Source: Bin80 sp965203305 (GTDB lineage: Bacteria > Bacteroidota > Rhodothermia > Rhodothermales > Bin80). Taken from it: a DNA stretch of 64,000 nt. The stretch is from positions 3,596,001 through 3,660,000 of the forward strand of contig OZ241874.1 in assembly GCA_965203305.1 (NCBI GenBank), given 5' to 3'. The notes under the pieces were generated by a model. That model was not told the DNA's origin. It saw nothing but the letters and a program-made list of their open reading frames with translations, and did no database searches. How positions within the stretch are numbered: position 1 is the first letter of the stretch; the number at the start of each line of letters is the position of its first letter. Positions 36,328 through 44,749 of this stretch are shown here, one piece after another. The position numbers and the translations under genes are program-made.

Positions 36328-36479
36328 TGAACTCCCCGGGAGTAACTAGTAGCCCCCAGCATCTTGAATGCCCGGGGGGGAGATGTACCCCGGGGAGTTG
36401 CTGTGACCGACATCCTGTGAAGAGTATGTGCCACTTGAGCACCCATATAGGGGCAGATGACGGTCACCGCTGATCCGCA
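36328..36479 (+). ncRNA. Candidate IS110 bridge RNA (dead copy)
   Basis: The noncoding left end of the element folds on paper into an outer stem AACTCCCCGGG (36330-36340) with CCCGGGGAGTT (36389-36399), an inner hairpin with a G7 strand (36374-36380), and a 3' domain closed by GTGACCG with CGGTCAC. The intact IS110 copy has the same architecture with compensatory changes in the outer stem. IS110-family recombinases are known to use a bridge RNA encoded in the noncoding end to pair with donor and target DNA. Boundaries are estimated. Confidence 0.6.
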
Positions 36480-36508
36480 TTCCTACTCACCTTCAGAACA
36501 AATATACG

Positions 36509-38079
36509 ATGAATCCTGAAGTAAACTGCACTGCTTTTGCCGGCATTGACTGGGGGGATTCCTCCCATCAGGTCTGCGTTCTTGACTCCGAGGGCACCGT
36601 TCTTGGAGAGAAAGCCTTTGCCCACTCCGGGGAAGGGTTGCGTGACATGATCACTTGGCTTCTTGCTTGCGTCAGCTGTATCTCGGCCCAGATTGCTGTT
36701 GCCATTGAGCGTCCGCACGGTGCCGTGGTGGACACGCTGCTGAATCGGGGCTTCCAGGTCGGCGCCATCAATCCCAAGCAGTCGGATCGCTTTCGGGACC
36801 GGTTCTCCCCCGCAGGAGCCAAGGATGACCGCCGGGACGCACGCGTCCTCGCCAGTGCCATCCGAACCGACCCGCACTGCTTCCGAACGCTCTCCCCTCT
36901 GCCTGCCAGGCAGGTTGCTCTGCGCGAATGCTCCCGCATGACAGAGGATCTGACCGAGCAGAGAACCAAACTCACCAATCAGATCCGACAGCGACTCCAT
37001 GAGTACTTCCCCCAATTCCTGGAACTGGGCGGAATGCTCTACACCCTGTGGCTGCTGGAACTCTGGAAACTCATCCCCACCCCAGAGCGGGCGAAGCGGG
37101 TACGGCTCAAAACGGTCGCCACATTGATGAAAAAGCACCGCATTCGTCGACTGACCCCGGAGCAGGTCCTGCAGAGTTTACGAAGCCCGTCCGTCTATGT
37201 AGTGTCTGTCCGAAAATTCACAGCAACCCCCAATACGGGGGATTTCAGAGGCATTTTGCCCCACAGCGTCATGTATGGCGCGATTTAGATGCTCGTTCGC
37301 TATGAGAGATTCGGAGAAATCTTGCACGAAGATTGCATGTTTATGGACGCTGTTCGGGGATTTCATGCTCCAATCCGCCAAGGGGCTTCCATCTTCGTCA
37401 AGAAAAATACCCGAAAATATCTCAAAAAACCCCTCATACGCTCTCTAAACGGCATATATTGGCGATATTCTGAATTTTCGGACAGACACTATGTAGCTCC
37501 CGGTGTTCTGGATGCGTCCGTCCGTAATATCCAGTGCCTGTGTGCGCTGCTGCATGTGGTGAACGAACAGCTTCGCGAGGCAAAGCGCGAAGCAGAAGCT
37601 CTCCTGAATGAGGTGGATGCCGCCACACAGCCCGCCCCGGAAGAGGAATGCCCCGTGGCATGGGAGACCGGCACGGATGAATCCAGAAACGAAGAAACAG
37701 CCACATTGCGATTCTACGATCCATTCCCGGGATTGGAAGTACGGTCTTGGCAACCCTGCTCATAGGAAGCCGGCGAACTGATCAGCAAACAGGACTATAA
37801 GGCCCTGAGATGTCTGTACGGGGTGGCTCCCGTTACCAAACGATCTGGAAAAGTCCGGATCGTCGTCCGACGACTGGCAATGCACCGGCACCTCAATAAT
37901 ACAATCTACCATTGGGCCATGGTGGCCATGCAGCATGACCCCATCTCCAAAGCCAAGTACAAGGGCCCTGCGGGCACGAGGACACTCCCATGGACGTGCG
38001 CTGCGAACCGTGGGAGATCGCCTCCTCGGAGTCGCATGTGCCATGCTCCGAAATGGAACCCTGTTTGATCCCGAAAGAG
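36509..38079 (+). pseudogene. IS110 transposase, interrupted and frameshifted
   Basis: Starts MNPEVNCTAFAGIDWGDSSHQVC, matching the intact copy (MNEVHFTTFAGIDWGAESHHVC). The N-terminal RuvC-like DEDD domain is present (GIDWG, INPKQSDRFRDRFSPAGAKDDRRDA). The frame is broken after SPSVY at 37201 by the MITE and continues at 37496 (VAPGVLDASVRN). The C-terminal Tnp_20 domain is then shifted more than once (ISKQDYKALRCLYGVAPVTKRSGK, later ARGHSHGRALRT). Removing the MITE and one target copy restores the first frame, so the MITE went into a then-readable gene, or at least into one with that frame open. Confidence 0.85.
37202..37489. mobile_element. 288-bp MITE with 6-bp target duplication
   Basis: Flanked by TATGTA on both sides (37196-37201 and 37490-37495). 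Ends are GTGTCTGTCCGAAAATTC and its inverted copy GAATTTTCGGACAGACAC, perfect over 18 bp. The same ends occur on the 1869-bp ISNCY-like element, which could mobilise it. It carries no transposase. About 220 bp of its interior matches a remnant at 52786-53005, including a conserved minus-strand reading frame (HKHAIFVQDF, ESLIANEHLNRAIHDAVG). It splits the IS110 transposase. Confidence 0.88.
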
Positions 38080-38089
38080 GCTCTTGCAA

Positions 38090-38145
38090 AAATATCCCTG
38101 TCCCCGATCCGATATGCCTGCAAGCACCCCGGATCAACATTTCTT
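38090..38145 (-). repeat. Dispersed 55-bp repeat, copy B (inverted)
   Basis: On the minus strand it reads GGTGCTTGCAGGCATATC then GACAGGGATATTTTTGCAAG, the inverted counterpart of copy A at 35941-35996. It lies directly after the end of IS110 homology. Together the two copies bracket the dead IS110 element. Confidence 0.7.
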
Positions 38146-38219
38146 CGTCATACGGGATTTTTGCCGGGGGCGCAGGTGATCGCCTGCTATTGATCCGCAA
38201 GCCTGTTCTTCCAATGCAA

Positions 38220-38251
38220 AGCACCCCGATACATTGCCGTACCGGGGTGCT
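38220..38251 (-). terminator. Hairpin terminator candidate after the T9SS giant
   Basis: A perfect 9-bp stem, AGCACCCCG (38220-38228) with CGGGGTGCT (38243-38251), lies 37 bp past the stop of the 38288-43576 gene. On the minus strand the stem is followed by TTGCATTGG, a weak T tract. It may end transcription or stabilise the 3' end. Confidence 0.6.
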
Positions 38252-38287
38252 CCGCCAGACTCCTGCACAGCCTTTTCGGCTATTGCC

Positions 38288-41200
38288 CTACTTCACCAGC
38301 GTCATGCGTCCGGTCTTCACATGCCTGTGTTCCGCTCCGGTCGCCATGATCCGGTACAGATATGTCCCGCTTGCCAGACTGCCTGCATTCATCTCTACGC
38401 TCCGGTTCGTCCCTGCCTCAAATTCCTGCGCCGGCAGCGTGATCACCTCCCGTCCCAGCATGTCTACAATCTGGATCTGCACCTGTGCATTCTCTGGCAG
38501 GTCAAACTGGATCCTTGTACTCGGATTGAACGGGTTCGGATAATTCCCGTGCAGCGCAAACTCCTTCGGAAGCTCTGCACTCTCCTCTACCCCGGTCACC
38601 GTCTGTACCGGGACGATCTCCCCGTTCCGGTCCACGCCTAGGATCGTCAGATCATTCCGCATCCCGGACAGGTTCAGCACCAGCGTCTGCCCTCCATACC
38701 CGTACAGGTCCAGTTCGTAGAACTCTTCTACAGCTCCCTCTGTGGCCTTCACCTGCATGACCTGCACCGACGGATCCAGCGAGGCGTATCGCCGGGTGTC
38801 CTCATCCTGCATCAGGTTCCCCGCCAGGGTCATCACCGGCATCATGGGATCGGTCGGATCCATCACCTGCACCTGCGCTGCTCCCAGATCCGCCGATCCG
38901 TGCACCAGCCGCACTTCTGCTTTGGTGGCCACCGAAGAAGTCATTCGCATGTCCAGCACCTTCAGCTTCGGTTCTGCCAGACTCCCGTGGGCAATCACCA
39001 CCGTATTCGTGTTCGGATTCAGGGACAGGGTACTCGTGATCGCCTGCTCTGTTGGCACTCCCGCCGCCTGGATCTTCAGTTCATGGTTGCCGGCTCCCAC
39101 CGGACGATACGCCGTCGCCTCCCGGAACCGCAGGCTGCTGCGGATCCGCACCTCTCCCAGATGCACCTCTGCCGGGCTGGCCAGCGGCAGGTTGTGGATG
39201 AACTGCAGGTTCGCCCGTCCCGCACTCAGATCGGCCTGGTCAATCGGATTCTCAATCCCGTTCGCCGCAACCCCGAAGATCGCACAGCTCCCCAAGCCAA
39301 TCCCTTCCTGTGTCAGATTCACCACTCCGTTCAGATAGCCGTTTATCGCAAATGAACTCGCATCCGCCTGGGCGGGAACCCGTCCCGCCAGCTGTGCCTT
39401 CTCTTCCCACTTGCAATCCCACTGCACGATCCGGAGTCCGCTGGCATCTGCCACATTCCGCAGTCCTGCCGCCGCCAGCCGGATGTTCGTATTCGTGGGC
39501 AAGGACTCCGTCCCCAGATCCACCTTCCAGAACAGATCCGCATGCACATCCAGCGTCAGACTGCCACCCGCGGTCGGAACCGTGAGGTTCTCCCATGCCG
39601 GCATGGCTCCCTCTGGCACCATGATCGGCGATACGGTCACGGCGGTCGTGTCATTCAGATCCGAAGGCAACTGCAGAATCAAGGGACGATAGTACGACAT
39701 ATCCCCCTCTTCCCTTCCCACCGGGAACAGATACCCCCCGCTCTTGAAGCCGTCTCCTGCAGTTCCCTGTAACAGGTGCCGCGCGACCGGACCACCGATA
39801 TACGACTGCCGAGAGCCACGAAGGATCGTGCCCTTGCACTCCTCGTCACTGTCTGCCCCGCACTTGCTCCCTGTCTGTGCTGAACTCCGGCCACGGAGCT
39901 CCTGTTCTGCCTGCACATTCTGCACCGTCCACATAAACATGCTGTCCATCGGCATGCTGTGAATCTTCCCCTGCCGGAGCGTCAGCTTCGCCATCCTCTG
40001 CTGCATGACATCGCTTTTCAGCAGCAGTCCCTTGGCATTGTTCACCACCACACTGTCCAGCACCGTCATGTCCCCGGTCATCACCTCCTGTGCCTTGTCC
40101 CCTTTGAACTCCACCTGCACATCCAGATCCCCCTTCTTCGCAAAGTGGAAGCCCCCATGCACCACCAGACTCGGCATCTTGTCAGATACCGTTTTCCCCT
40201 CGTACCGGGACGCATCCGCTGCCACCATCAGATCCCCCATCACCGTCTTCGTCGTACTCGGATGCAGCTTCACCCCCGCCAGGTTTCCACTGATCGTCCC
40301 TTTGCTCTGCATAAAGTCCCCATGGATCTTCACAATCCGCTTGACATTGTCTCCATTGTGTTCCGTGTTCAGACCGCCCGTCCCGCTGATCACAAGATCT
40401 CCCATGAACTCTGTCGTTTCCGCGTATGGCCAGATCGTGGCGGAACTCAGGGCGACATCCTTGGTGATTACTGCCTTCTTGTTGTGGGTCTCCACCGCTC
40501 CCTGCATGGCCGACAGACTGTCTATCGTCAGCATCTTCCCGGCCGCAGTGGCACTCAGGATTCGCAGCAGTCCATCGTCGTTCTCGGTCGTGCCACTCAG
40601 TTTCGGGGTCCTCGTCCCGTCAAATACAATGGTCCCCAGCATCGTGCTGTCCGCACTCGCGTCCAGCACCGTTTCCTTGCTCCCCTTCGGAATGTTGATC
40701 ATGCCTGCCTTCAGACTCCCCGTCAGCGTCAGCTTCACATCTGGCCGGGAGTTCGCCCCGTTCCCGTCTGTCCCCTTGTTGTATCCGTCCACGTCCCGCA
40801 TATTATTCCGCTTCTTCGTGTCTTCCGGTCCCAGCATCAGCGTCCCGTCTCCCAGATCCACCATCGCCTCTTTCGCAATACTCACCTGGGCCGTATTGTG
40901 GGCATAGGCACCACTGCTTACCCGTCCCAGCACATGCAGATCCCCGCCTCCGGTCATCAGTTTGCTCTTGCCATTCACCGTCACCTTGCCATGCACCACC
41001 ATATCCTCTGTGTGCAGCTCGCCTGCCGCCACCTCCACGCTGTACCTGTTCACCTGCGCGAGGGCATCTTGGGCATTTGTACGGCTCGCGGTACGATGCA
41101 GCGTAGAGGTCCCCACGGTCAGCATGCCGTCCACCGTCAGCTTCCCTTTGGTGATCATCAGCTTCCCGGGCAGCGAGCGGCCATTCGGTACCATGATCTC

Positions 41201-43576
41201 TGCCTTCGCATGATTCACGGTCACATCCCGCGGGTCGAACCATTCCAGGTCCCCCTCCTTCACCTCCCGCACACCCGGGGTGATGTAGGTCAACATATAC
41301 CGATCCGCCACATTGGGATCCGTCATCCTGTCCGTAGAGAGGCTCCCCGGATCATTCGCATCCTTCCGCAGCATCCCGTTCTGGACGGTGATCTGGTCCG
41401 TCACATGCAGGGTCGAATCCGTTGTGCTCTCGGTATCCGCCAGTGACAGTGTGCCACTGCACAGCCCCAGGTTCTTTGTCTTGATCACCTCCTCCAGACG
41501 CAAAGTGCCACGATCTCCGACATCAATGGAAAGTACCTCCAGCGTCTTGACCAGGGCCGCCTTCTTCACCAGATCGGTGTTTCGGCTCCCGTAAGTCAAT
41601 CTCTTGATTGCAGATGTCTCATTCAGCTCCCCGCTGAGTTCCCCCTGCAGAATCAGGGATTCCTCCACCGTCACATCCTTGTTCGCCGTCAGTTCCGCAT
41701 CCGGCCCTACATGCAAGGTCTTCACCTTGAGCGGACCCTTGCCCGGTTCCACCCGCAGATCCCCATGCGTCACCAGGGTCCCCAGCGTGAGCCCCAGCGT
41801 GGCATTGCCGATCACAACGCTCTCTCCGGCATCCGTTAGCACCAGACGATTCCCGAACGTAAGCGAGGTATCCTTTATCGTACACATCCCGTCCACATTG
41901 GAGGTGGCCGGAACTTCCATCCCGAGACTCTTGCCCCCGGCAGCCAGATCCAGACCTACCCGCAGGCTGTGTGCCGTTCGGCGGGTAGCACCACTGACCG
42001 TTTTTGCATCCGAATCCAGATACACCCGCCCCTTGCCGCCGAAACTCACCGTATCTTCAATCACCAGGTTCCCGCCGACAGACGACACCAGATGGAGATC
42101 CGCCTTGGCATTATCCTGGACCAGCGGGGCCATGAACAGCACTCGCGGCGCACACTGCGTCGCGTCCTCCGTGGTAGCTGTGGTCGTCTCCGTGAGCGTG
42201 TTGGAGTACACATTCAGATCCCCTGCAATTGTTGCTACACCTGCGAAATGAATCCCCGGAATATGATCCGTCTTGAGTCCGCCATCTTCATCAGCAATAT
42301 CCCTCCGTAATACGTTGGAGTATTCACAGGTAAACTTGCTCTCATTTACTTCCCACCCAACTCGAACCCCATCATCTGCAGCGGTACCTGCTTTGCCATA
42401 GTCAGCCGTATTGGTGTAGGGAGTCCCGCCATCCCGCAACACCACATCCCCCCGGATCGTGGCCGTCTTCGCAAACACAATCCGGGCATCGTTCCACTGC
42501 ACTACATCCCCCTCCACAATCACATCCTCCGGGAAAATTAGGTCCGTCGTTACCTTATGCGAGGTGAATACATCGTTTGCAAGACTTCCCGAGGCTGTGA
42601 TCGGACCCACCCGCTTCAGGTCCACACAAAGATTGCTCACGGCTATTGCGAAGATTCCGGCCGGAATCGTTCCCGTGCCCCGAATGCGTTTGCAATCATT
42701 TTGATCATAACCGTCCTCAAGAGGCGCATATAACCTCCCTTGGAGGAATGAAAAAGAGCTCCGGTCGGTAGCAGTATTCCGGTATGCAATCCAGAGAGGA
42801 TGACTTGTGCCTTTCGTCACATCTTCAATTGTACCATCCACCGTGAACTCATGCTTAACATGAACTACTAGATCCACTCCGTCTACACGAAGGGTAGCCC
42901 CGCTATGGACTCTCAATGAGTTGTCTGTTGGACTGCCCCCCTCTGATCCCGAACCTCCCACTCTAAGCCTGCTTGTCTTTCCTGCCTTCGTCGTCCCTCC
43001 TTTCAGAGTCAGATTCCGGGAGACCACCAGTACAGGAAGCCGAACACTCTCTCCATCGGGAATGGTCAGCGTGCCGATAATCGCAATCCGTTCCTCTGTT
43101 TTATTCGCAATCCAGAAAAACGGGGTAGTCCTGGTCCCCGTCAATGTAACATCCTCGAACTGAACGCTTGCACTCGGATCCAGACGAAACTCACCCGCCG
43201 CGGCAATCGTAAAGGTGCCCGTGAACTGGATCGTTCCCTTGACAGGAGTGGTATTGCCCTGGACATAGGTTCCAAACTTGAGTTGCTTGTCCAGAGTGGC
43301 CGTGGGAGCAGCCAGCGTAACTCTGCCTCCCTCCCGACGAACCCGGATCAGGAATACATCAGAATTGGTAGGGTCTGACAACGCAAAGGTGCGTTCCAGC
43401 GTGCACGGTCCGTCCACATTCGAAGGATCTATCTTGTTGCATCTCCCTGTTGTCTTACCATTAACAGGGTCTATGTAAAACGTCCTCTGTGCGAACGTAC
43501 TGGAAGCCGTGAAGAGAAGAAACAGAAGGATAAATCCTGCCCCCCCCCCCATTTTTTTGAAGGCCCTAAATTTCAT
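38288..43576 (-). CDS. Giant T9SS-sorted surface protein with beta-helix-like repeats
   Basis: 1762 aa from ATG 43576. A signal peptide ends at STFAQ (about residue 30). The bulk is a repetitive, threonine- and glycine-rich beta region with motifs such as GTLTIPDGE, GKLTVDGML and GDLVISGTGGL, as in passenger-like right-handed beta-helix proteins. The last 80 residues (NYPNPFNPSTRIQFDLPENA through LASGTYLYRIM to TGRMTLVK) are a type A T9SS C-terminal sorting domain, so it should cross the outer membrane by type IX secretion and be attached to the surface. An adhesin-like role is inferred. A G11 tract in the signal-peptide coding region keeps the frame open at this length and would close it at other lengths. 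Confidence 0.85.
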   Translation of the reverse strand: MKFRAFKKMGGGAGFILLFLLFTASSTFAQRTFYIDPVNGKTTGRCNKIDPSNVDGPCTLERTFALSDPTNSDVFLIRVRREGGRVTLAAPTATLDKQLKFGTYVQGNTTPVKGTIQFTGTFTIAAAGEFRLDPSASVQFEDVTLTGTRTTPFFWIANKTEERIAIIGTLTIPDGESVRLPVLVVSRNLTLKGGTTKAGKTSRLRVGGSGSEGGSPTDNSLRVHSGATLRVDGVDLVVHVKHEFTVDGTIEDVTKGTSHPLWIAYRNTATDRSSFSFLQGRLYAPLEDGYDQNDCKRIRGTGTIPAGIFAIAVSNLCVDLKRVGPITASGSLANDVFTSHKVTTDLIFPEDVIVEGDVVQWNDARIVFAKTATIRGDVVLRDGGTPYTNTADYGKAGTAADDGVRVGWEVNESKFTCEYSNVLRRDIADEDGGLKTDHIPGIHFAGVATIAGDLNVYSNTLTETTTATTEDATQCAPRVLFMAPLVQDNAKADLHLVSSVGGNLVIEDTVSFGGKGRVYLDSDAKTVSGATRRTAHSLRVGLDLAAGGKSLGMEVPATSNVDGMCTIKDTSLTFGNRLVLTDAGESVVIGNATLGLTLGTLVTHGDLRVEPGKGPLKVKTLHVGPDAELTANKDVTVEESLILQGELSGELNETSAIKRLTYGSRNTDLVKKAALVKTLEVLSIDVGDRGTLRLEEVIKTKNLGLCSGTLSLADTESTTDSTLHVTDQITVQNGMLRKDANDPGSLSTDRMTDPNVADRYMLTYITPGVREVKEGDLEWFDPRDVTVNHAKAEIMVPNGRSLPGKLMITKGKLTVDGMLTVGTSTLHRTASRTNAQDALAQVNRYSVEVAAGELHTEDMVVHGKVTVNGKSKLMTGGGDLHVLGRVSSGAYAHNTAQVSIAKEAMVDLGDGTLMLGPEDTKKRNNMRDVDGYNKGTDGNGANSRPDVKLTLTGSLKAGMINIPKGSKETVLDASADSTMLGTIVFDGTRTPKLSGTTENDDGLLRILSATAAGKMLTIDSLSAMQGAVETHNKKAVITKDVALSSATIWPYAETTEFMGDLVISGTGGLNTEHNGDNVKRIVKIHGDFMQSKGTISGNLAGVKLHPSTTKTVMGDLMVAADASRYEGKTVSDKMPSLVVHGGFHFAKKGDLDVQVEFKGDKAQEVMTGDMTVLDSVVVNNAKGLLLKSDVMQQRMAKLTLRQGKIHSMPMDSMFMWTVQNVQAEQELRGRSSAQTGSKCGADSDEECKGTILRGSRQSYIGGPVARHLLQGTAGDGFKSGGYLFPVGREEGDMSYYRPLILQLPSDLNDTTAVTVSPIMVPEGAMPAWENLTVPTAGGSLTLDVHADLFWKVDLGTESLPTNTNIRLAAAGLRNVADASGLRIVQWDCKWEEKAQLAGRVPAQADASSFAINGYLNGVVNLTQEGIGLGSCAIFGVAANGIENPIDQADLSAGRANLQFIHNLPLASPAEVHLGEVRIRSSLRFREATAYRPVGAGNHELKIQAAGVPTEQAITSTLSLNPNTNTVVIAHGSLAEPKLKVLDMRMTSSVATKAEVRLVHGSADLGAAQVQVMDPTDPMMPVMTLAGNLMQDEDTRRYASLDPSVQVMQVKATEGAVEEFYELDLYGYGGQTLVLNLSGMRNDLTILGVDRNGEIVPVQTVTGVEESAELPKEFALHGNYPNPFNPSTRIQFDLPENAQVQIQIVDMLGREVITLPAQEFEAGTNRSVEMNAGSLASGTYLYRIMATGAEHRHVKTGRMTLVK
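43540..43550 (-). repeat. G11 tract (C11 on plus) in the signal peptide of the T9SS giant
   Basis: Eleven consecutive C on the plus strand, read as G11 in codons 9-13 (Met-Gly-Gly-Gly-Ala) of the surface-protein gene, next to an A7 run. The gene is in frame at 11. Length changes not divisible by three would stop translation early, the classical arrangement of a slipped-strand phase-variable surface gene. Confidence 0.9.
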
Positions 43577-43892
43577 AGGTCTATTGATTGGTGAAAAATG
43601 TTTAATATGCAACCAGACTGCAACTCATGTGGTTTTTCCCCTACTGTACACATCAGGCAGGCAGTATGACTAAATTCACTTAAAAAATGTTTCGATTCTG
43701 CCACCATACCTTTATTCTTATTGGAGTTTCTTGCAAAAATAGCAGTTCAGCGCATTTTATCCATTTCTCAGGTTCAGGTTTCTTTGATCCGTGCCAAGGA
43801 CGGTTTGCGTCGGATTTTCTTGTACAGAACCGAGAGGCTTTTTCTCTGAGGGTGCTTATCATGGAAAAATGAACCTGCGGAGGGAGGTGTGT

Positions 43893-44395
43893 ATGCTTCT
43901 TTCAGATCGAATCAAACAATTTACCCTGGCCTGTCAAGAGGAGATCTTCTCGGAGTTGGATGAGTCGTTTGGTCCCTTGCCCAAACGCTACGAGCTCTTT
44001 ATACTGGCCCTGGAGATGGTGCCTATGGAGGACTTTCTGCCGTCCCAGTCGCGCGACAGCCGAGGTTGTCCCATGGCCATCGTACTTCAATCGCGAAGGC
44101 ATTCTAGCCAGGATGATCTTCCAGATTCCCACGACCACTACCCTGCGAGAGCGTCTGCTGATGGACCGCGTTCTTCGGTCTTTGTGTGGGTGGCCCCGCG
44201 GGTGCGATGTGCCCAGCGAGTCCACCTTTTCATGGGTGCTCCATGAATTTTCCGAGAGCGAACTGCCGATCCGAATCCATGAGGCTCTGATCAGAAGTTG
44301 CTACGAGAATGAGGTGGTGGAGCATATTTTGCGGGATTCCACGGCAATTGAGGCACGGGAAGCGGCGGTGAAGAAGGAGGACACTCCAAAATGCC
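43893..44395 (+). pseudogene. Transposase remnant (IS4/IS1182-like), frameshifted and cut by IS110
   Basis: From ATG 43893, preceded by GGAGGGAGG, the frame gives LLSDRIKQFTLACQEEIF and then shifts near 44080 into the frame reading GILARMIFQIPTTTTLRERL and DSTAIEAREAAVKKE. The RDSTAIEARE block is a hallmark of IS4/IS1182-type DDE transposases, containing the first catalytic Asp. Homology stops where the left end of the intact IS110 copy begins at about 44396. The rest of the gene was not found beyond that element. Only the N-terminal 150 or so residues survive. Confidence 0.75.
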
Positions 44396-44562
44396 CCCCT
44401 GTATCTTTAATAAGGTACTAAACAGGGTAGATTGTCCGCGTGTAAGGATGAAGTATGAGCATAGTCTGGCATGGCCGGGAATCCGCGAAATTTCGTTGAC
44501 CGAAACCAGGATCTGTACCGATGTATGGATCGCTTTCGTACCTTTCTTTTTTCTCACCGCAG

Positions 44563-44717
44563 ATCGGCTCCCTGAGAGTGGCCCAGTGCCCCCTGTGTTA
44601 CGAACACCTGGGGGGGATATGTGCCTCAGGGAGTGCGGTGACCCACATCCGGTAGAGAGTTCGTGCCCTTCTGGAGCCACCAATACAGGGAGTGATGACT
44701 GTCACTGTTGATCTGCA
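44563..44717 (+). ncRNA. Candidate IS110 bridge RNA (intact copy)
   Basis: Outer stem CTCCCTGAG (44568-44576) with CTCAGGGAG (44625-44633). Inside is a hairpin CCCCC (44589-44593), GTGTT with AACAC (44595-44599 and 44603-44607) and a G7 strand (44610-44616). A 3' domain is closed by GTGAC and GTCAC. Against the dead copy, two stem positions change on both strands (C-G to T-A and G-C to A-T), which preserves pairing. Its position immediately upstream of the recombinase matches known IS110 bridge RNA genes. The loops would hold the target- and donor-pairing sequences; these were not assigned. Confidence 0.65.
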
Positions 44718-44749
44718 GAAACATCCAATCTCAACTTACGAGAATACCC

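Larger units (their letters stand above)
36174..38079 (+). mobile_element. IS110-family element, dead copy, interrupted by a MITE
   Basis: Related along most of its length to the copy at 44396-46090. The left noncoding end (about 36174-36508) contains the same hairpins as the other copy, followed by a transposase that is split at 37201 by a 288-bp MITE and then carries further frameshifts. Homology to the intact copy ends near 38079 (GTTTGATCCCGAA), so the right boundary is approximate. IS110 elements lack normal inverted repeats, so the ends cannot be fixed by eye. Confidence 0.75.

Noticed and set aside
38342..43490. Long plus-strand frames opposite the giant T9SS protein
   Set aside because: They are shadow frames of the giant gene, which has a signal peptide, sorting domain and clear family signals.
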